From positions 1 to 60,095 of the forward strand of contig LRSR01010850.1 in assembly GCA_001579985.1 (NCBI GenBank): a stretch of DNA of 60,095 nt. Reading direction: 5' to 3'. Source of the DNA: Hypsibius dujardini (Eukaryota > Tardigrada > Eutardigrada > Parachela > Hypsibiidae). Below the pieces are notes generated by a model that was not told where the DNA came from, did not search any database, and was given only the letters and a program-made list of their open reading frames with translations. Made by a program: the position numbers and the translations under genes. Below are positions 8,850 to 19,919 of the stretch, piece after piece (the stretch's first letter is position 1; the number at the start of each line of letters is the position of its first letter).

Positions 8850-10020
8850 ATCCCACTGCCTCAAATTAATTTTTGGTTGGAACGCCTGTTCATGTGAGCA
8901 TCCACTACAGGCCAAAAAATGAAATTTAATTTACACCCCGAAAAATGCCAGACAAAAACCAATGACAAACCCGATCTCAATATTGGCCTAGCTCACACCC
9001 TTATTTCCTACCGAACATTTAATTCCTTCCGGAAAACCAAAACCTATTTTGGATAGCTAGCCGCAATAACGCAGCGAAAAAAAGTTTCATAAGACTGCTG
9101 TCTTTGCGAGAAATACAGAGCCCAATAACCTGATAGAAATTCGGCAAGATTTTGTCGTTAAAATAATGCCTTTTGAAAAGTGCTTTTCACTTCGCAGTGC
9201 ATAGCTTCTTCGTGTGCTGCATGCTCGCCACCAGTTTGGTATTGGTCTGCTCCTAAGGTGTGGGGCTGTCACACAAATTAAATTAGGTTGAAACTGAAAC
9301 GTGCGAAAAGACCAATTGAGTCGGAAAAATTGGGAATCAAGATATCACGATTTATGTATATTTGAGGAGTCGTCAAAATTGATTTTGTGAATCAAGGTAG
9401 CCTAATATCAGGTCTTAACAATAGCTGTATCACATTTTTAAATAGGAGGAAGCATGCTGCGCAACAGCGGTTTGTTGGAGTTTCAGGGGAATAAATAATA
9501 ATATTCCGTACTGCGTTGGGCCACGGACAATTTTCACCGGAATCCATTAAATATTACACAGCTAGGCCGCGACGAGTTTTAAGACCTCGCTATGAGCACA
9601 CATTTTGCAGTCCATAGATGTAGAAAGAAACTGAGATTACACTTTTTCTTTTATTTGTACACTCTGACTGATTGGCTGATTTTGCAAACCCAATCCCCAA
9701 AATATGACGACAAACAGTACGTGAAATCTGCTGTCTGCCAGACAAAAGAATGCTAATTTTGTCAATAATTTTATAGGCTCATTAGAATCGCTCTAAAAGG
9801 TGGAAACGACGGCATACATCATAGCATTAGGATAGTGGTAGCTTAAAAAGCAGTATGTATGAAGAGAACTCCACAGCCGGTGCTTCGCATTTTAGTAGTA
9901 TTGTAACTTGGAATATACGTATTACGAAATGTACCGTTTACGGTTCATTAACCGGGCATCAAACCCACATCAAATGCAAACCATTGTGACACAGCAATGA
10001 GACAGAACCAAAAATTGTTG
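8850..10020. other. GIN downstream flank
   Basis: Non-coding stretch repeated almost exactly at 18850-19915 and 32220-33335. It contains only short unconserved ORFs. The GIN 3' end joins it at 10024. Confidence 0.5.
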
Positions 10021-10024
10021 GCGC

Positions 10025-10714
10025 TCAAACGTTCAAAACGTAGGCGGTACCGCTGCGTTGAATTTGGACCTGCGGTTGCCCTCTCAACTGAACCTGAGCG
10101 CTTCCATGGAGCGATCCCGTTACCGAGGTGGAGACCGCAATGGCTATCTGGCTAGACCCTTGCCCCGTCACCTGCGCCGTGGTCAGACGAAGATCCAGCC
10201 CGTTGAACTGCGAGAATCCCTGCGCCGTGATCTGGCCAGCCGTGGCCGATCCGCTCACATCCAAGATACTCGAGCCTTGGAGGTTGGCAATCACAAGGCT
10301 GGACTCTACAGCCAGCTGAATGCTGCTCGATCCCTGGCTGACGAGCCGGATGCTGTCCTCACGGACAGCGGGGGTGACTGTGACCGAGCAAGAGCCCTCC
10401 GTATCGATCGAACTGCATCGGATGGCGCTGATTGCGATGAACACGACACCCTTGACTGACCGAGCGGTCGGCTTGAAACGGACAACAAGAATTCCGTCGA
10501 CGACGACGGTTTCCACCAGCGCCAGGATCGCCTCGTCGGGCGCGTGGACGGTCACGCCTTCCTGGCCGTTGATGGTGATGGACACTTTGAAGGCAGCACC
10601 AGCCCGCACCCCAGTGTATTGCCTCACATCACGCGACTCCGATGTGGCAGCTCCCAGTTGGAAAAGACTCAGAAGCACCAAGGCAATGGAACAAACGGTC
10701 GGCTTCGCCATCAT
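10025..10714 (-). CDS. GIN copy 2: secreted GIN/DUF2807-like beta-helix protein
   Basis: An intronless 229-codon ORF. Residues 1-24 form a signal peptide (MMAKPTVCSIALVLLSLFQL...). The rest opens with an adhesin-head-like start (VRQYTGVRAGAAFKVSITI, GVTVHAPDEAILALVETVVV, DGILVVRF), followed by six or so imperfect repeats with GSS/GSA turns (QGSSSIQL, QGSSILDVSGSA, QGFSQFNG, GQGSSQIAI, LHGSAQVQL). This is the layout of the GIN domain (PF10988), a right-handed beta-helix mostly described from bacterial surface proteins. Two cysteines lie in RCSSIDTEGSC. Here the product should be exported. The start uses the first of two adjacent ATGs. Function unknown; matrix or adhesion is plausible. Confidence 0.8.
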   Translation of the reverse strand: MMAKPTVCSIALVLLSLFQLGAATSESRDVRQYTGVRAGAAFKVSITINGQEGVTVHAPDEAILALVETVVVDGILVVRFKPTARSVKGVVFIAISAIRCSSIDTEGSCSVTVTPAVREDSIRLVSQGSSSIQLAVESSLVIANLQGSSILDVSGSATAGQITAQGFSQFNGLDLRLTTAQVTGQGSSQIAIAVSTSVTGSLHGSAQVQLRGQPQVQIQRSGTAYVLNV

Positions 10715-11560
10715 GTTGACCGACGAGACAGAATAAATGGGAATGGAGCGCCTGGTCGTCTCTTTTGTAGAATGTTCTCTTAAAAGGGGTGAATGGTACA
10801 GGGCGGAAAGCGTGCCAAGGTTCAGTTTGGAACAGCCGTGTGATGCCGAGCGGACGGATGACGAAAGTTCACATCCTGTTGTGCAGACGTGATCGGTGCA
10901 TGCCTATTGGTTGTGACGGTGGACGTTGCGGAAGAAAACACTGTTTTGCTTTCTAACGTCTGTTTTCCGATGATTTGATTGGACACTTCTTTACCTGATC
11001 AAAGTTTGGAACAGCCGTCAACATAGCGTGCAGTGCCCTACACCAAGACGGTGGACTGCCAAATGAAAGAAACACAAAATTAAACTTGAAACCAGACTTA
11101 AATTAAGAAACTTAAACTTTTAACGAGTTCACGGCTGCCGCTTGCAGATGATCGGCCATATTGAAGGGGCTGTACGCTACGAACAAACGGTCAATACTTA
11201 TTCTCGTGTTTTCAAAGGCACCGCTATGGGCCGGAATGGGAGTAGCATAAGATACTGACAAAATGATTTGTCTTTCTATAATTCGTAATTACAAATTGAC
11301 AATCTGTAAAAATATGTCTATAAAGTATAAGCTTAGGTTCAATCAAGGGCGAAACTCTTCACTTCAATGTAAAAAAATATATTTATAAGCTAACAATTGA
11401 TCGCATACAGGACAAGCCTGGTGGCTTGTCCTGTATGCGGCCTTGTGACGAATGTAAAGGTTGCCATTAATCGCTAGTTTAATCAGCTATAATGGCATGC
11501 AATTCGATGTCCTATGGGCGCGTGTGGTGTAGAGTTATACGAAACAGCGAATTTCATCTC
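10715..11560. other. GIN upstream region
   Basis: Non-coding, repeated upstream of GIN copies 3 and 4 (20610-21290, 34028-34690). On the minus strand a CTTTTAAGAG box lies roughly 70 bp upstream of the ATG. No other gene is seen. Confidence 0.45.
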
Positions 11561-11576
11561 CGTCTTTTCAGAGGCA

Positions 11577-11600
11577 GACAGACAGACAGACAGACATACG
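11577..11600. repeat. (CAGA)n microsatellite
   Basis: Short CAGA tract at the edge of the third cassette. Confidence 0.85.
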
Positions 11601-12120
11601 ATTTTGAGTTTGCGTTTAGTAAGAACGTAAACTGGGGTTAAACTGAAAAGGCATTAAACGTAAACTAAAACAGAATTAACCAATTAATTCGGTAACTCAT
11701 TAATAATAATTATATTTTAACTAAGTGACTACGGAACCTCAACATGTTTTTTATTAACGCCAAAATGTAGCGGTCTGTATACCACCGGTAGTAATGGTAG
11801 TTCTGTTAACATCAATTCAAGCTTCTAGTTTGATCTTTTTCGTACCATGCACATCGAAAAGTTAAGAAATTTTAATCACTCTTCACACTCTAATGCAAAT
11901 CTACCAAGAACCAGCAGTTACCTCGAAGCGGCAACTGCTCTCCTATCTAAACCCCGCTAATATTCTACCATGACCTGCATGATATCACGAGAACATGCCC
12001 CAATATATTACGCTTACAATGTCTCGACTATCGAAAAGCACAACATTATCCTTTCAGATTTTGAGAGGACTGCACAAGCGTTTATTAAAACAAATTAGTG
12101 CGTCAACATGATGGTCGCAG

Positions 12121-12649
12121 TTAGAGGTGGAAGTCACTGGTGCCGGAAATAGCCCAACTAGAAGTGCATCGTCCATACACACACGCCCGGTGAATGTTTT
12201 GCGATCCATGAACTCGACTTGTGAGCTCGCGGGTGGCCGACCCATCTGCATTGAAGAGGTACCCAAGGTCTTGGCGATTCTGACCGTTATATGTGATCCG
12301 CCCGTTGTCATACACCAGATGATGGTTGCGCTTCGGACGAACCAATCGATGGCCTAGGATTAGATTTGCGTGTCAGCAAATGTGGAAATTTGTTCTTACC
12401 ACTTATTAAGGTGCAACAATAAATTGGCTACCGAACTGATTAAAACAATCTCTGAAACCGTGTATCATCCCGCGCCAGTCTGGCTAAAGATTCATCAAAC
12501 ACTTCCGTTGAAGTTTAGTAAAATGATTGGCAGCAAAGGCTGCTTCTGTGGAGCAGCAGCGACACTTTCTCACCTTCTCCGTTGACCGACGTTGCTGCTA
12601 TCAGCAACACGACCAGTAGAACACCTGAAAACACTGAAAATGCAGCCAT
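12121..12649 (-). CDS. HRL copy 3: small secreted protein, two exons
   Basis: Minus-strand exons 12649-12574 and 12353-12121 join in phase 1 across a 220-bp intron to give 102 aa. The mature region begins GHRLVRPKRNHH and is almost identical to copy 2, with the same Cys pair (RACVYGRC) and C-terminus (TSDFHL). The intron retains the long form, with a block that is shortened to 83 bp in copies 1 and 4. It lies head to head with NG copy 3, with about 800 bp between start codons, the tightest such pair in the cluster. Function unknown. Confidence 0.75.
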
Positions 12650-13450
12650 CCCTTAAAAGTGTAGTATTACAAACAAAAACCGGTGAAATATCTGTAGACT
12701 GGCAAGCAAAATCGAAGAATTGAACGCGTTTTATAGAGCCGCGTAATCAAAAAAACAGCTATTCACATGGAATCGACTGGTATCGCGAGTAGTCTCTTTC
12801 AATGACATTGTGGTCAGCCATTAGTTCATGACCAAAAAGGGTGCTTCATCCCTCACAGGCACGCCCTCTTTTGAAGTCTCTGATCTCACACATTTGACAA
12901 GAGCTAACAGAATTGGATGCTGTGCCTGCTGATTAATGATAACGGCGGTGTTAGCTGCCGCATGTCGCTTACACGTGAAGCAGAGGCGATTGGCAAGGCG
13001 CACCTCTTTATTCGAGAAAAAATCAGTTATCTGCTTCACCAGGAATTGGAACTATTTTGCTGCACACCGGATGTGCAGCAGCGACATGGGCTGGTTTGAT
13101 GCCCCGGCTGTCACTCGGACTCAATCCTCAGCCGGGTCACAGTAAAATGGGTTTTGATTTTTTGTCATACAAACAGACGTTATTTCATTATCCGGTTGCA
13201 CCTTTATCTGTCATCTCTTGTTGGTCACTAATTCATCCGACAAACGATGAGTGCATTCAACGGAAGCAGTATATCACGCATCGTCCAGACTCATCCCCGA
13301 CTCATTAACACATTACACCGATTCCAGCCAAACAGTGCTAGAGCTCACTTATGTTTACTAATGTTTAGTGGCGTTTCTGAGACTTGCATGATTCTGTGAA
13401 TAAGTAGCTGACTCGTTATTCTTGTTCGCCAAGCTACTGAAAGTCTAAAA
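12650..13450. promoter_or_regulatory. Divergent HRL-3/NG-3 upstream region
   Basis: Intergenic stretch between two start codons facing away from each other. It contains the HRL TATA-like box (TTTTATAGAG, near 12729-12738 on the plus strand), one HRL upstream module (12820-13180, whose 72-codon minus frame happens to be open) and the NG upstream block. Inferred to drive both genes. Confidence 0.45.
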
Positions 13451-13788
13451 ATGAATCGACCTGCTGCCCTTTCTCTCGCATTGATGGCGTTCCTCTTGAC
13501 TGCGATGTCCGTGACAGGTCAGTTAATTTAGTGTTTCAACATTTGTCCACTCCTAGATTAGCGTTGATGGATGATTGCGGGTTTTGCGATATTGTTGTTC
13601 TAACTAACACCTCACTGATTACAGTCTCTACAGTCTCTGCGGCTCCTTCTGGCTTATATTGTCAAGGCTCCTGCAGCAACAGCGTGCAAAACATTGGCAA
13701 CACTGACAACAGCCATGACAACAACTACAACAACAACCACGGCGGTCAAAATGGAATGAATGTACGAGGCAATGCGAATTCGGGATAA
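13451..13788 (+). CDS. NG copy 3: secreted Asn/Gly-rich peptide, MNRP-type
   Basis: Exons 13451-13517 and 13625-13788 join in phase 1 to give 76 aa. The leader (MNRPAALSLALMAFLLTAM) is unrelated to that of copies 1 and 4, but intron phase is the same. After a short linker come two close cysteines (YCQGSCSNS), then the Asn-rich run NIGNTDNSHDNNYN and the tail GGQNGMNVRGNANSG, which nearly matches NG copy 4. There is no KR before the cysteines, unlike copies 1 and 4. The shared NG 3' block follows. The combination suggests exon or segment exchange between two NG subtypes. Function unknown. Confidence 0.7.
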
Positions 13789-14094
13789 CTCGTGCGTTTT
13801 ACACAGTGCCGAGGAGCTGTTAGTGTTGCTCTGATATCTTCATGTTAGTTAATTAGTTCGCCATATATGGATTTCACCTGGTGGCAAAAAATCAGTGTTT
13901 CCTAGTAAAACCAGTGTCTAGTAAAAGAAAGTGTTCTGTGAAAAAACAGTGTTTCCAACACCCATTGTTTGTAGAAGAGTCAGTGCGTCGCTTTCACATA
14001 AGAGTCAAGCGGAATAGCTTTTGATTACACAACGGTAACGCTTTTTCATTGGCAAACCATTTCGTTTTGGACACAATATCTTATGGAAATCAAT

Positions 14095-14352
14095 TTATTT
14101 AATTGTCACCGCAACACTGCCGGATACTTCTGAGAGCAGAAATGCATTACAAAGAGGCATCAGTAGAAGGATTGCGTCCATTGTTCTGGAGACATCAAAA
14201 GAGGACTTGCCAGTTGGGCCTGACATGTACAAATGGAATTTACAAATGAAACATCGAATTTCATTTCCGTGTGATTCACGGCTTCCGTTGAATGCACTAA
14301 TCGTTTGTCGGATGAATCCGGGACCAACAAGAGATGACAGATAAAGGTGCAA
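14095..14352 (-). other. ORF D copy 1, uncertain small ORF
   Basis: An 85-codon minus-strand ORF, open also in the copy at 31066-31338 with a few substitutions. The segment MDAILLLMPLCNAFLLS near the C-terminus could be an internal start with a leader-like stretch followed by EVSGSVAVTIK and a stop. The upstream part is shared with NG upstream regions, which suggests non-coding sequence. No homology recognised. Confidence 0.3.
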
Positions 14353-14596
14353 CCGTTCTCTCGTCAGTTCCGATGGCTTGGCCTGTATGCGGGCTTGTGA
14401 CGAATGTAAGGGTTGCCTTTAATCGCCAGTTTAATCGCTAGTTTAATCAGCTAGTAATGGCACGCAATTCCATGTCCTATGGGCGCGTGTGGTGTGGACT
14501 TATACGAAACAGCAAATTTTATCTGTGTCTTCTCAGAGGCAAACAGACAGACAGACACACAGACAGACACACAGACAGACAGACAGACAGACAGAC

Positions 14597-17066
14597 CCAG
14601 TGCGAAGTTGAGCCCCAAAATTGCGGGCTGCGCCCCGCAAAATGCCCTAGAACCGCCGGTTTACCAGGTCTTAGGCGGGAAATGGGACGCATACTTCCCG
14701 GGGCCAGAAAAAATTACCGTGCCGCAATATTGCCAAGCGTTTGCGGTGCAGGGAATTTGATGGGAAAAGAGCGGGCAGCGTTACTCCCAGCCATTTACCG
14801 GCTTGCATGCTTGCTGACATGGGAAAAGGCTAGGAATATTACGGTATTTCTTTTCCAGATTCATTTCAATTCGTTTCGATATAATTAAGCCCGCAAAATG
14901 GGGGTAAAGTTACTAACTTGGACGTAACAAAAGAAATTGATGTTAGCACGTGTCACGACAAAGGGGTACAGTTAATGTTAGTTTCGCGTATCAGAGTATT
15001 CTGTCGCATTTTTTCTCGCATGGCTCACATTGTCAGCATTCACTTAAAAACTTTTCAGTTTAAAAAAACATGATGGCACTGCAAAGCTTTAAAGGAAGTG
15101 CTCCAGTTCACAATAGCGTCCTGGAAAATTCCTATCTTACAGGACTTGGACGCTTGGGTTTTAGTTGTAATTTTTGTGGCGATATTATTAAGCATCGGAA
15201 CAGCGCACGCCGCCATGTTCGAGCCCATTTATTGAAGAACTTGAACCGTTCCAGATCGCCCTCACCGGACCCCTCCCATGGTATTGCAAACATCTAAATG
15301 ATATGCTATACGCGGAACCTTGAAATTGCTAAATTCTGTACACCAAATATATTGTTGGCTTTATAGGCCATGACAATACAACACTCCCTAGGAATGATAT
15401 AATCACCGGAGACATTTCCTTGAGCAAGGGGGTCGGAGGTACGTTACTACATGTACTACAATTTTTCGGCAGAATTGTGATAATCGTTACGCTCGCCAAC
15501 TGATATATCGACGCACTTCTTATTCAAGACGGTATCGCGACCGAAAGACCATTCAACCAATCAGCCTATGAAGACGAACCGGATGATGTTCCGGGGGTTA
15601 TTGAACACTTAGCTGACTGGGACATGTCAAGCATTGCCGAGTTGGGCTACGAGGAATTCGACGATGAAAGGGTTTTCATGCATTTGACACGGGACAACAG
15701 TAGTGCTGACTTGCTGAATTTCTGCAAAATGAGCTTCGCCATGACAGACCGCTGCGCTCTGGGAGTCCTCGCCCTTTTGAAACTGGGGAAGGACTTTTTA
15801 GACGTGAAGCAAGCAGACGTCACAATGCCGCAAAATGTTTTGGCAAGCATTTCAGAAGTGTTTCGCTGCCGAACTTGTGCGGAAACTATAGAAAACGGAA
15901 GTTTTTTTCGCTGTATCGAGCACACATGAAAAAGTTTATTTTTAAACTTGCCATATTTATATTAAAAAGAACAAAAAATATTTTGAGCCACTTCAGTCTG
16001 AATCTATATTCTATTGTTCGGCTAAAGATAGTGCTTATGCAACATATTGTTAGCTATTTCATCCAGTTTGATAAAGACCCGTACTCATTTGTTGCTCTTT
16101 CCTTTCAGGTGTTGTCATGTTGTTTGTAAAAGAGATCGGCGGCGCAGCTCCCAGCCAGTCAGACATCACCAGCAAAATATCTGACTTCCGCAAACACCGA
16201 GCGAACGGCGTGAAGACAAAGTCCAATGTCACTGCAGTTTCTGCTGATGAAGAAAATGTCCACGCACAGCCGAGTTCGTCCAAGCGGCTACGTGTACGTG
16301 AGCAGCGCGCCTCAACACCTTTAGCCTCATTGACCAACAACTCTGAATTTCAAGCCATCCATTACCCGAACCAACCAAGCCATCTGGAGAATGCGGAGGT
16401 AGCGGCAGCGTCAACTTCCAGTTCCATAAACTTCGGCTCTCCCCTCAGCAGCGTCTTGGATGTTTTGAATAATTAAGTCATTACCCTCAAATGATGTTAG
16501 TTAGCTAGTGATACTATGATTATGAGAGGTAGCTACCCTTACTTAAGCGGATATGTTTTGCATTATTTTGCCGCTATTTTATACGTAATTACTAAAATTT
16601 TTCATTACCATAGATATCAAGCCAGTACAAATTTTGGCCAGACCTGAGTTGTACTTCGACAGATACCACAAACACTTGTGTAATACTATACATTGTAAAT
16701 TGTAATGCCATGGTGGACTGTTGACGTTGTGAAAGGAAATGGTATCAATACGTTTGAACCAATAGCAGAAAAACATGTTTCCGGTCACGTGACTTGGTTC
16801 AACGGAAAAGCGGCGGTAGAATTGCGGGAGTAGAAAAGCAACGAAATTGCGGGGCCGGGAACATGCTGGCAATAATGCGGGCAACCATTGTTCTCTGCGC
16901 CGGGAAAGCCCTGGTATAGCGCCTGGACAACTCACGTCGCTTTGCTAGTAGCTTCCCCAGCACATTTTTATTCGTACCTTGTACCGCAAACCGCCGGTTT
17001 CCCTAGCCGGTAAAAAGTACTGACAGACGGGAAACCGCCGGTTTGCGGGACACAATTGCGCACTGG
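14597..17066 (+). mobile_element. 2.47-kb TIR transposon carrying a zinc-finger gene
   Basis: The ends are inverted: the left begins CCAGTGCGAAGTTGAGCCC and the reverse complement of the right begins CCAGTGCGCAATTGTGTCCC. The palindromic motif AACCGCCGGTTT recurs near both ends, a typical subterminal repeat. Flanks are agacagac on the left and ggacagac on the right, a possible 7-8 bp target duplication inside a CAGA tract. The paralogous locus at 31499-31600 is continuous from CAGA tract to CAAATCACCCGAGTGG, so it is the empty site. No transposase domain was recognised. The CCAGTG end and roughly 8-bp duplication would fit a hAT-like element, but this is tentative. Confidence 0.8.
15070..16476 (+). 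CDS. Multi-exon C2H2 zinc-finger protein inside the TIR element
   Basis: Probable exons are 15070-15280, 15367-15438 and 15529 onward, all phase 1 with GT..AG junctions. A last exon probably starts at 16110 after CTTTCCTTTCAG and ends at 16476. The exon 3 donor is unclear (candidates near 15900-15920; otherwise it stops at 15929). Exon 1 encodes a canonical C2H2 finger, CNFCGDIIKHRNSARRHVRAH. Exon 3 encodes an acidic helical region (YEDEPDDVPGVIEHLADWDM) and ends with a Cys-rich stretch, RCRTCAETI. The last exon is Ser-rich and basic (SSSKRLRVREQRAS), consistent with a nuclear protein. It may be an element-encoded DNA-binding factor or a captured host gene. Confidence 0.5.
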
Positions 17067-17075
17067 GGACAGACA

Positions 17076-17390
17076 GACAGACCAAATCATCCGAGTGGCA
17101 GCCGGGGCATTAAACCAGCCCGAGTCGCTGCTGTACACCCAATGTGCAGCAAAACAGTTCCAATCTCTGGTGAAGCAGATAACTGATTTTTTTCGAATAA
17201 AGAGGTGCGCCTTACCAGTCGCCTGCTTCACGTGTAAGCGACATGCGGCAGCTAACACCGCCGTTATCATTAATCAGCTGGCACAGCATCCAATTCTGTT
17301 AGTTCTTGTCAAATGTGTGAGATCAGAGACTTCAAAAGAGGGCGTGCCTGTGAGGGATGCAAGGCTGCAGGCTGTACAAAAAGTTCTTTG
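17076..17390 (+). repeat. HRL upstream module, orphan copy
   Basis: Directly follows the right end of the TIR element. It reads open in one frame (QSLVKQITDFF...CFTCKRHAAANTAVI) and is shared with 31560-31860. No HRL gene follows; it runs into the NNMT-like fragment. Confidence 0.5.
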
Positions 17391-17407
17391 ATTTGTGACG
17401 GAAATAG

Positions 17408-17575
17408 TTAGCCACAAGACCACATGTGTGTAGCCTGCAGCCTTGTGGTAAAAAATAGCCTCTTAACAAATTGAGCGTCCCGATTTTTCTGGCTAAAGGT
17501 GTAGTAATGTTGAAGATAATGAACTGGATCCCAGTGTCTAGCGTAATCCTTGGCGGTATACAGATGCAGTGGCAT
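17408..17575 (-). pseudogene. NNMT/PNMT-family methyltransferase N-terminal fragment
   Basis: The minus-strand ORF from the ATG at 17575 reads MPLHLYTAKDYARHWDPVHY then LQHYYTFSQKNRDAQFVKRL. This matches the N-terminal region of the NNMT/PNMT/INMT family, where a short helix is followed by F/W-(N/D)-P-x-x-YL-x-x-YY(T/S)F. The SAM-binding part (a DIGSGP-like motif) is absent; the frame soon stops. A GTTAAG sequence right after DAQF could be a donor of a lost second exon. The same fragment is at 31881-32048. It is likely a duplicated 5' exon without the rest of the gene. Confidence 0.45.
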
Positions 17576-18226
17576 TTCTTGATGAAGGGCGAAGTCCAAA
17601 ATTGAGTTTCGTAGGCGTTAGCCAAACATCTTTCCGGTTGCAGGGCGTGGAGCTATATGGGCCAATCCTGGAGAAAAACATCTCGCAATAATGTCGCCAG
17701 TCCGCTCCGAAAAGTATTAATACACGCCACGCCCATTCTACAGCGTTACTACTAGGGACGAAGACAAATGTTACTTTCCCGGGATGTTTTCTCCTCTAAA
17801 CTAGATTGATGATGCTGCACAGTCTGCTGCTCCTTTTATATGACTGCGAGTGCGTTCACGCGCTCTTGTAAATCACTTCAAAAGAACGCGATGGAAACAT
17901 CCATCTAGGAAAGAGCTCTAGAGAGGAATTTCAAGAGCATGCTCGTTAGAGGCGCTATGCAAATGTCATGGTATGACGTGCAACTGTGCGCACAAACAGG
18001 AGAGACGGAAACCGTTCTCTACACACCTATAACTGCCCAGTATATTCGCCGAATGCCAATCGATTCCAGAGTTAATTGTGGATGAACCAGTTTTATGAAA
18101 GATTTATTGCAATTTATACAGGCGAAGTGCCACTATGCTGTTATAATGTTAGTGGCTGTGATCAGACAGGGCTGGAAATAGGCCATAAGCCTTGTCTAAA
18201 TATTGTGTCGTTTTTTCAGATGACAT

Positions 18227-18666
18227 CTAGGCAGGTATATTAATTGTATGCGTCCGCTTAATGCCCTTCACGATGAGGATTCCGGCTGCGTCAAAGTCGC
18301 ACCACTCACATGTCGGGACAGGAGTAGAGACGACAGCGTTGTCGACAAGGCATGGTTGATGGGAGCGCATGTCGAGCTCCCTCATATCAAAGTCCCCAAA
18401 CTCAGTGGCCTTCAATGCCGCTTCAACGTGGCCTTCGTTGATGTAAGGTACGTGGAATGTGTTGTTGTTGACCTGCCAGTACGTTTTCTCCACCGATACG
18501 ATCAGTATGATTACACCGCCGGATTGAACATGGCGATCAGTATTTCGCCGCAAAGCGTTCGAGAAGTCTCCGACGGTCTGGGTGGCAACTTCAAGGGTGA
18601 AAGAGGACAGGACAAGGTCCACGGCTGGCAGTTCCGCGATGGAAGGAACGTCACACTTTCGAATAT
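18227..18666 (-). CDS. Small-heat-shock-like ORF, longest copy
   Basis: On the minus strand an open exon starts after a strong acceptor (TTCTATTCTCTTCACAG) at 18666 and runs to a stop at 18227. It reads DIRKCDVPSIAELPAVDL, SSFTLEVATQTVGDFSN, GGVIILIVSVEKTYWQVNNN, TFHVPYINEGHVEAALKATE, then FDAAGILIVKGIKRTHTINI before the end. The pattern P-x6-V-x-A-x-L, then G-x-L-x-V, then a C-terminal I-x-I is that of alpha-crystallin domains, but about 30 unexplained residues interrupt it. No first exon is identified. The plus strand is open for 183 codons across the same bases, so the coding strand is not certain. A comparison of codon substitutions with 8334-8738 would decide. Confidence 0.4.
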
Positions 18667-18849
18667 CTGTGAAGAGAATAGAAACGCGAATTTTCAAACC
18701 AATTGTGTACGAACTGACGGAGCTGAAAAAAAAACGAAAATAAATAATAATGCTGATGTACATATACCGGGTTCGGGAATGTTTTTGAAACAAACTTAGA
18801 ACTGCTATTTAGAACTGCTATTTATAATCTATTTCTATTTCACTACTGA

Positions 18850-19915
18850 TCACACTGCCTCAAATTGTTTTTGGTTGGAACGCCTGTTTATGTGAGCATT
18901 CACTACAGGCCAAAAAATGAAATTTAATTTACACCCCGAAAAATGCCGGAAAAAAACCAATGGCAGACCAGATCTCAATACCGGGTAGGAACTTACTTTT
19001 TGGAAAAGCGATTTTTTGCTAATTTGCAAACCTTCGATCTTTGGTAACCAACCAAGACCTACCATTTTGGAACGCTCTCTCTTTGAGGCAGTTTTACAAT
19101 ACTTAACATTTAAAAAATTTATGAATAAATGTATTCAAATATTTAAATATTTAGACATGGGTAAGTGACGAAAATGTCCCAGAATAAAAAATTCGCCAAA
19201 AAACTTAGAAAAAATAAAAAAATAAAAAATGTACTTTAAAGCAGTAGTAACACATCTTGATCATGGTTGGTAAAAATTTCAAAAGAATTGGAGAGCTCAA
19301 GATTAATTTGTGCACCGAACTAAGTGACGAAATGTCAGGGAGCCCTCTAGCGATTTTACCTTTCATGAGCCTTTGATAAGTCTCGCTCTTTGCTGAAACG
19401 CTCTACCGAGTACCCGAATGCATTTTATTTTTGTAAGCTGTTGTCTGAGAAAAGAGTTTGTTCAAGTTTGAGCAGTTGCATCCTCACAACGAAAGAACCT
19501 CGCTATGAGCACACATTTTGCAGTCCATAGATGTAGAAAGAAACTGGAGGTTATACTTTTTCTTTTATTTGTACGCTCTGACTGATTGGCTGATTTTGTA
19601 AGCCTAATCTAAAAAATATGACGACAAACAGTATAAGGAATCTAATGCTAATTTTGTCAATAATTTTATGGGCTCATTAGAATCCTTATGAAAGGTGGAA
19701 ACGACGGCATACATCATAGCATTAGGATGGTGGTAGCTTAAAAAGCAGGATGTATGAAGAGAACTCCACAGCCGGTGCTTCGCATTTTAGTAGTATTGTA
19801 ACTTGGAATATACGTATTACGAAATGTACCGTTTACGGTTCATTAACCGGGCATCAAACCCACATCAAATGCGGACCATTGCCACATAACGACGAGATAG
19901 AACTAAAAATTGTTG
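18850..19915. other. GIN downstream flank
   Basis: Copy of 8850-10020, with a divergent AT-rich stretch at about 18990-19490 not found in the other copies. No gene. Confidence 0.5.
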
Positions 19916-19919
19916 GCGC

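Noticed and set aside
12821-13039. 72-codon ORF in the HRL upstream module (CFTCKRHAAANTAV)
   Set aside because: The frame has stops in the 1.3-kb and 5.4-kb copies; more likely non-coding module sequence. Kept as a repeat.
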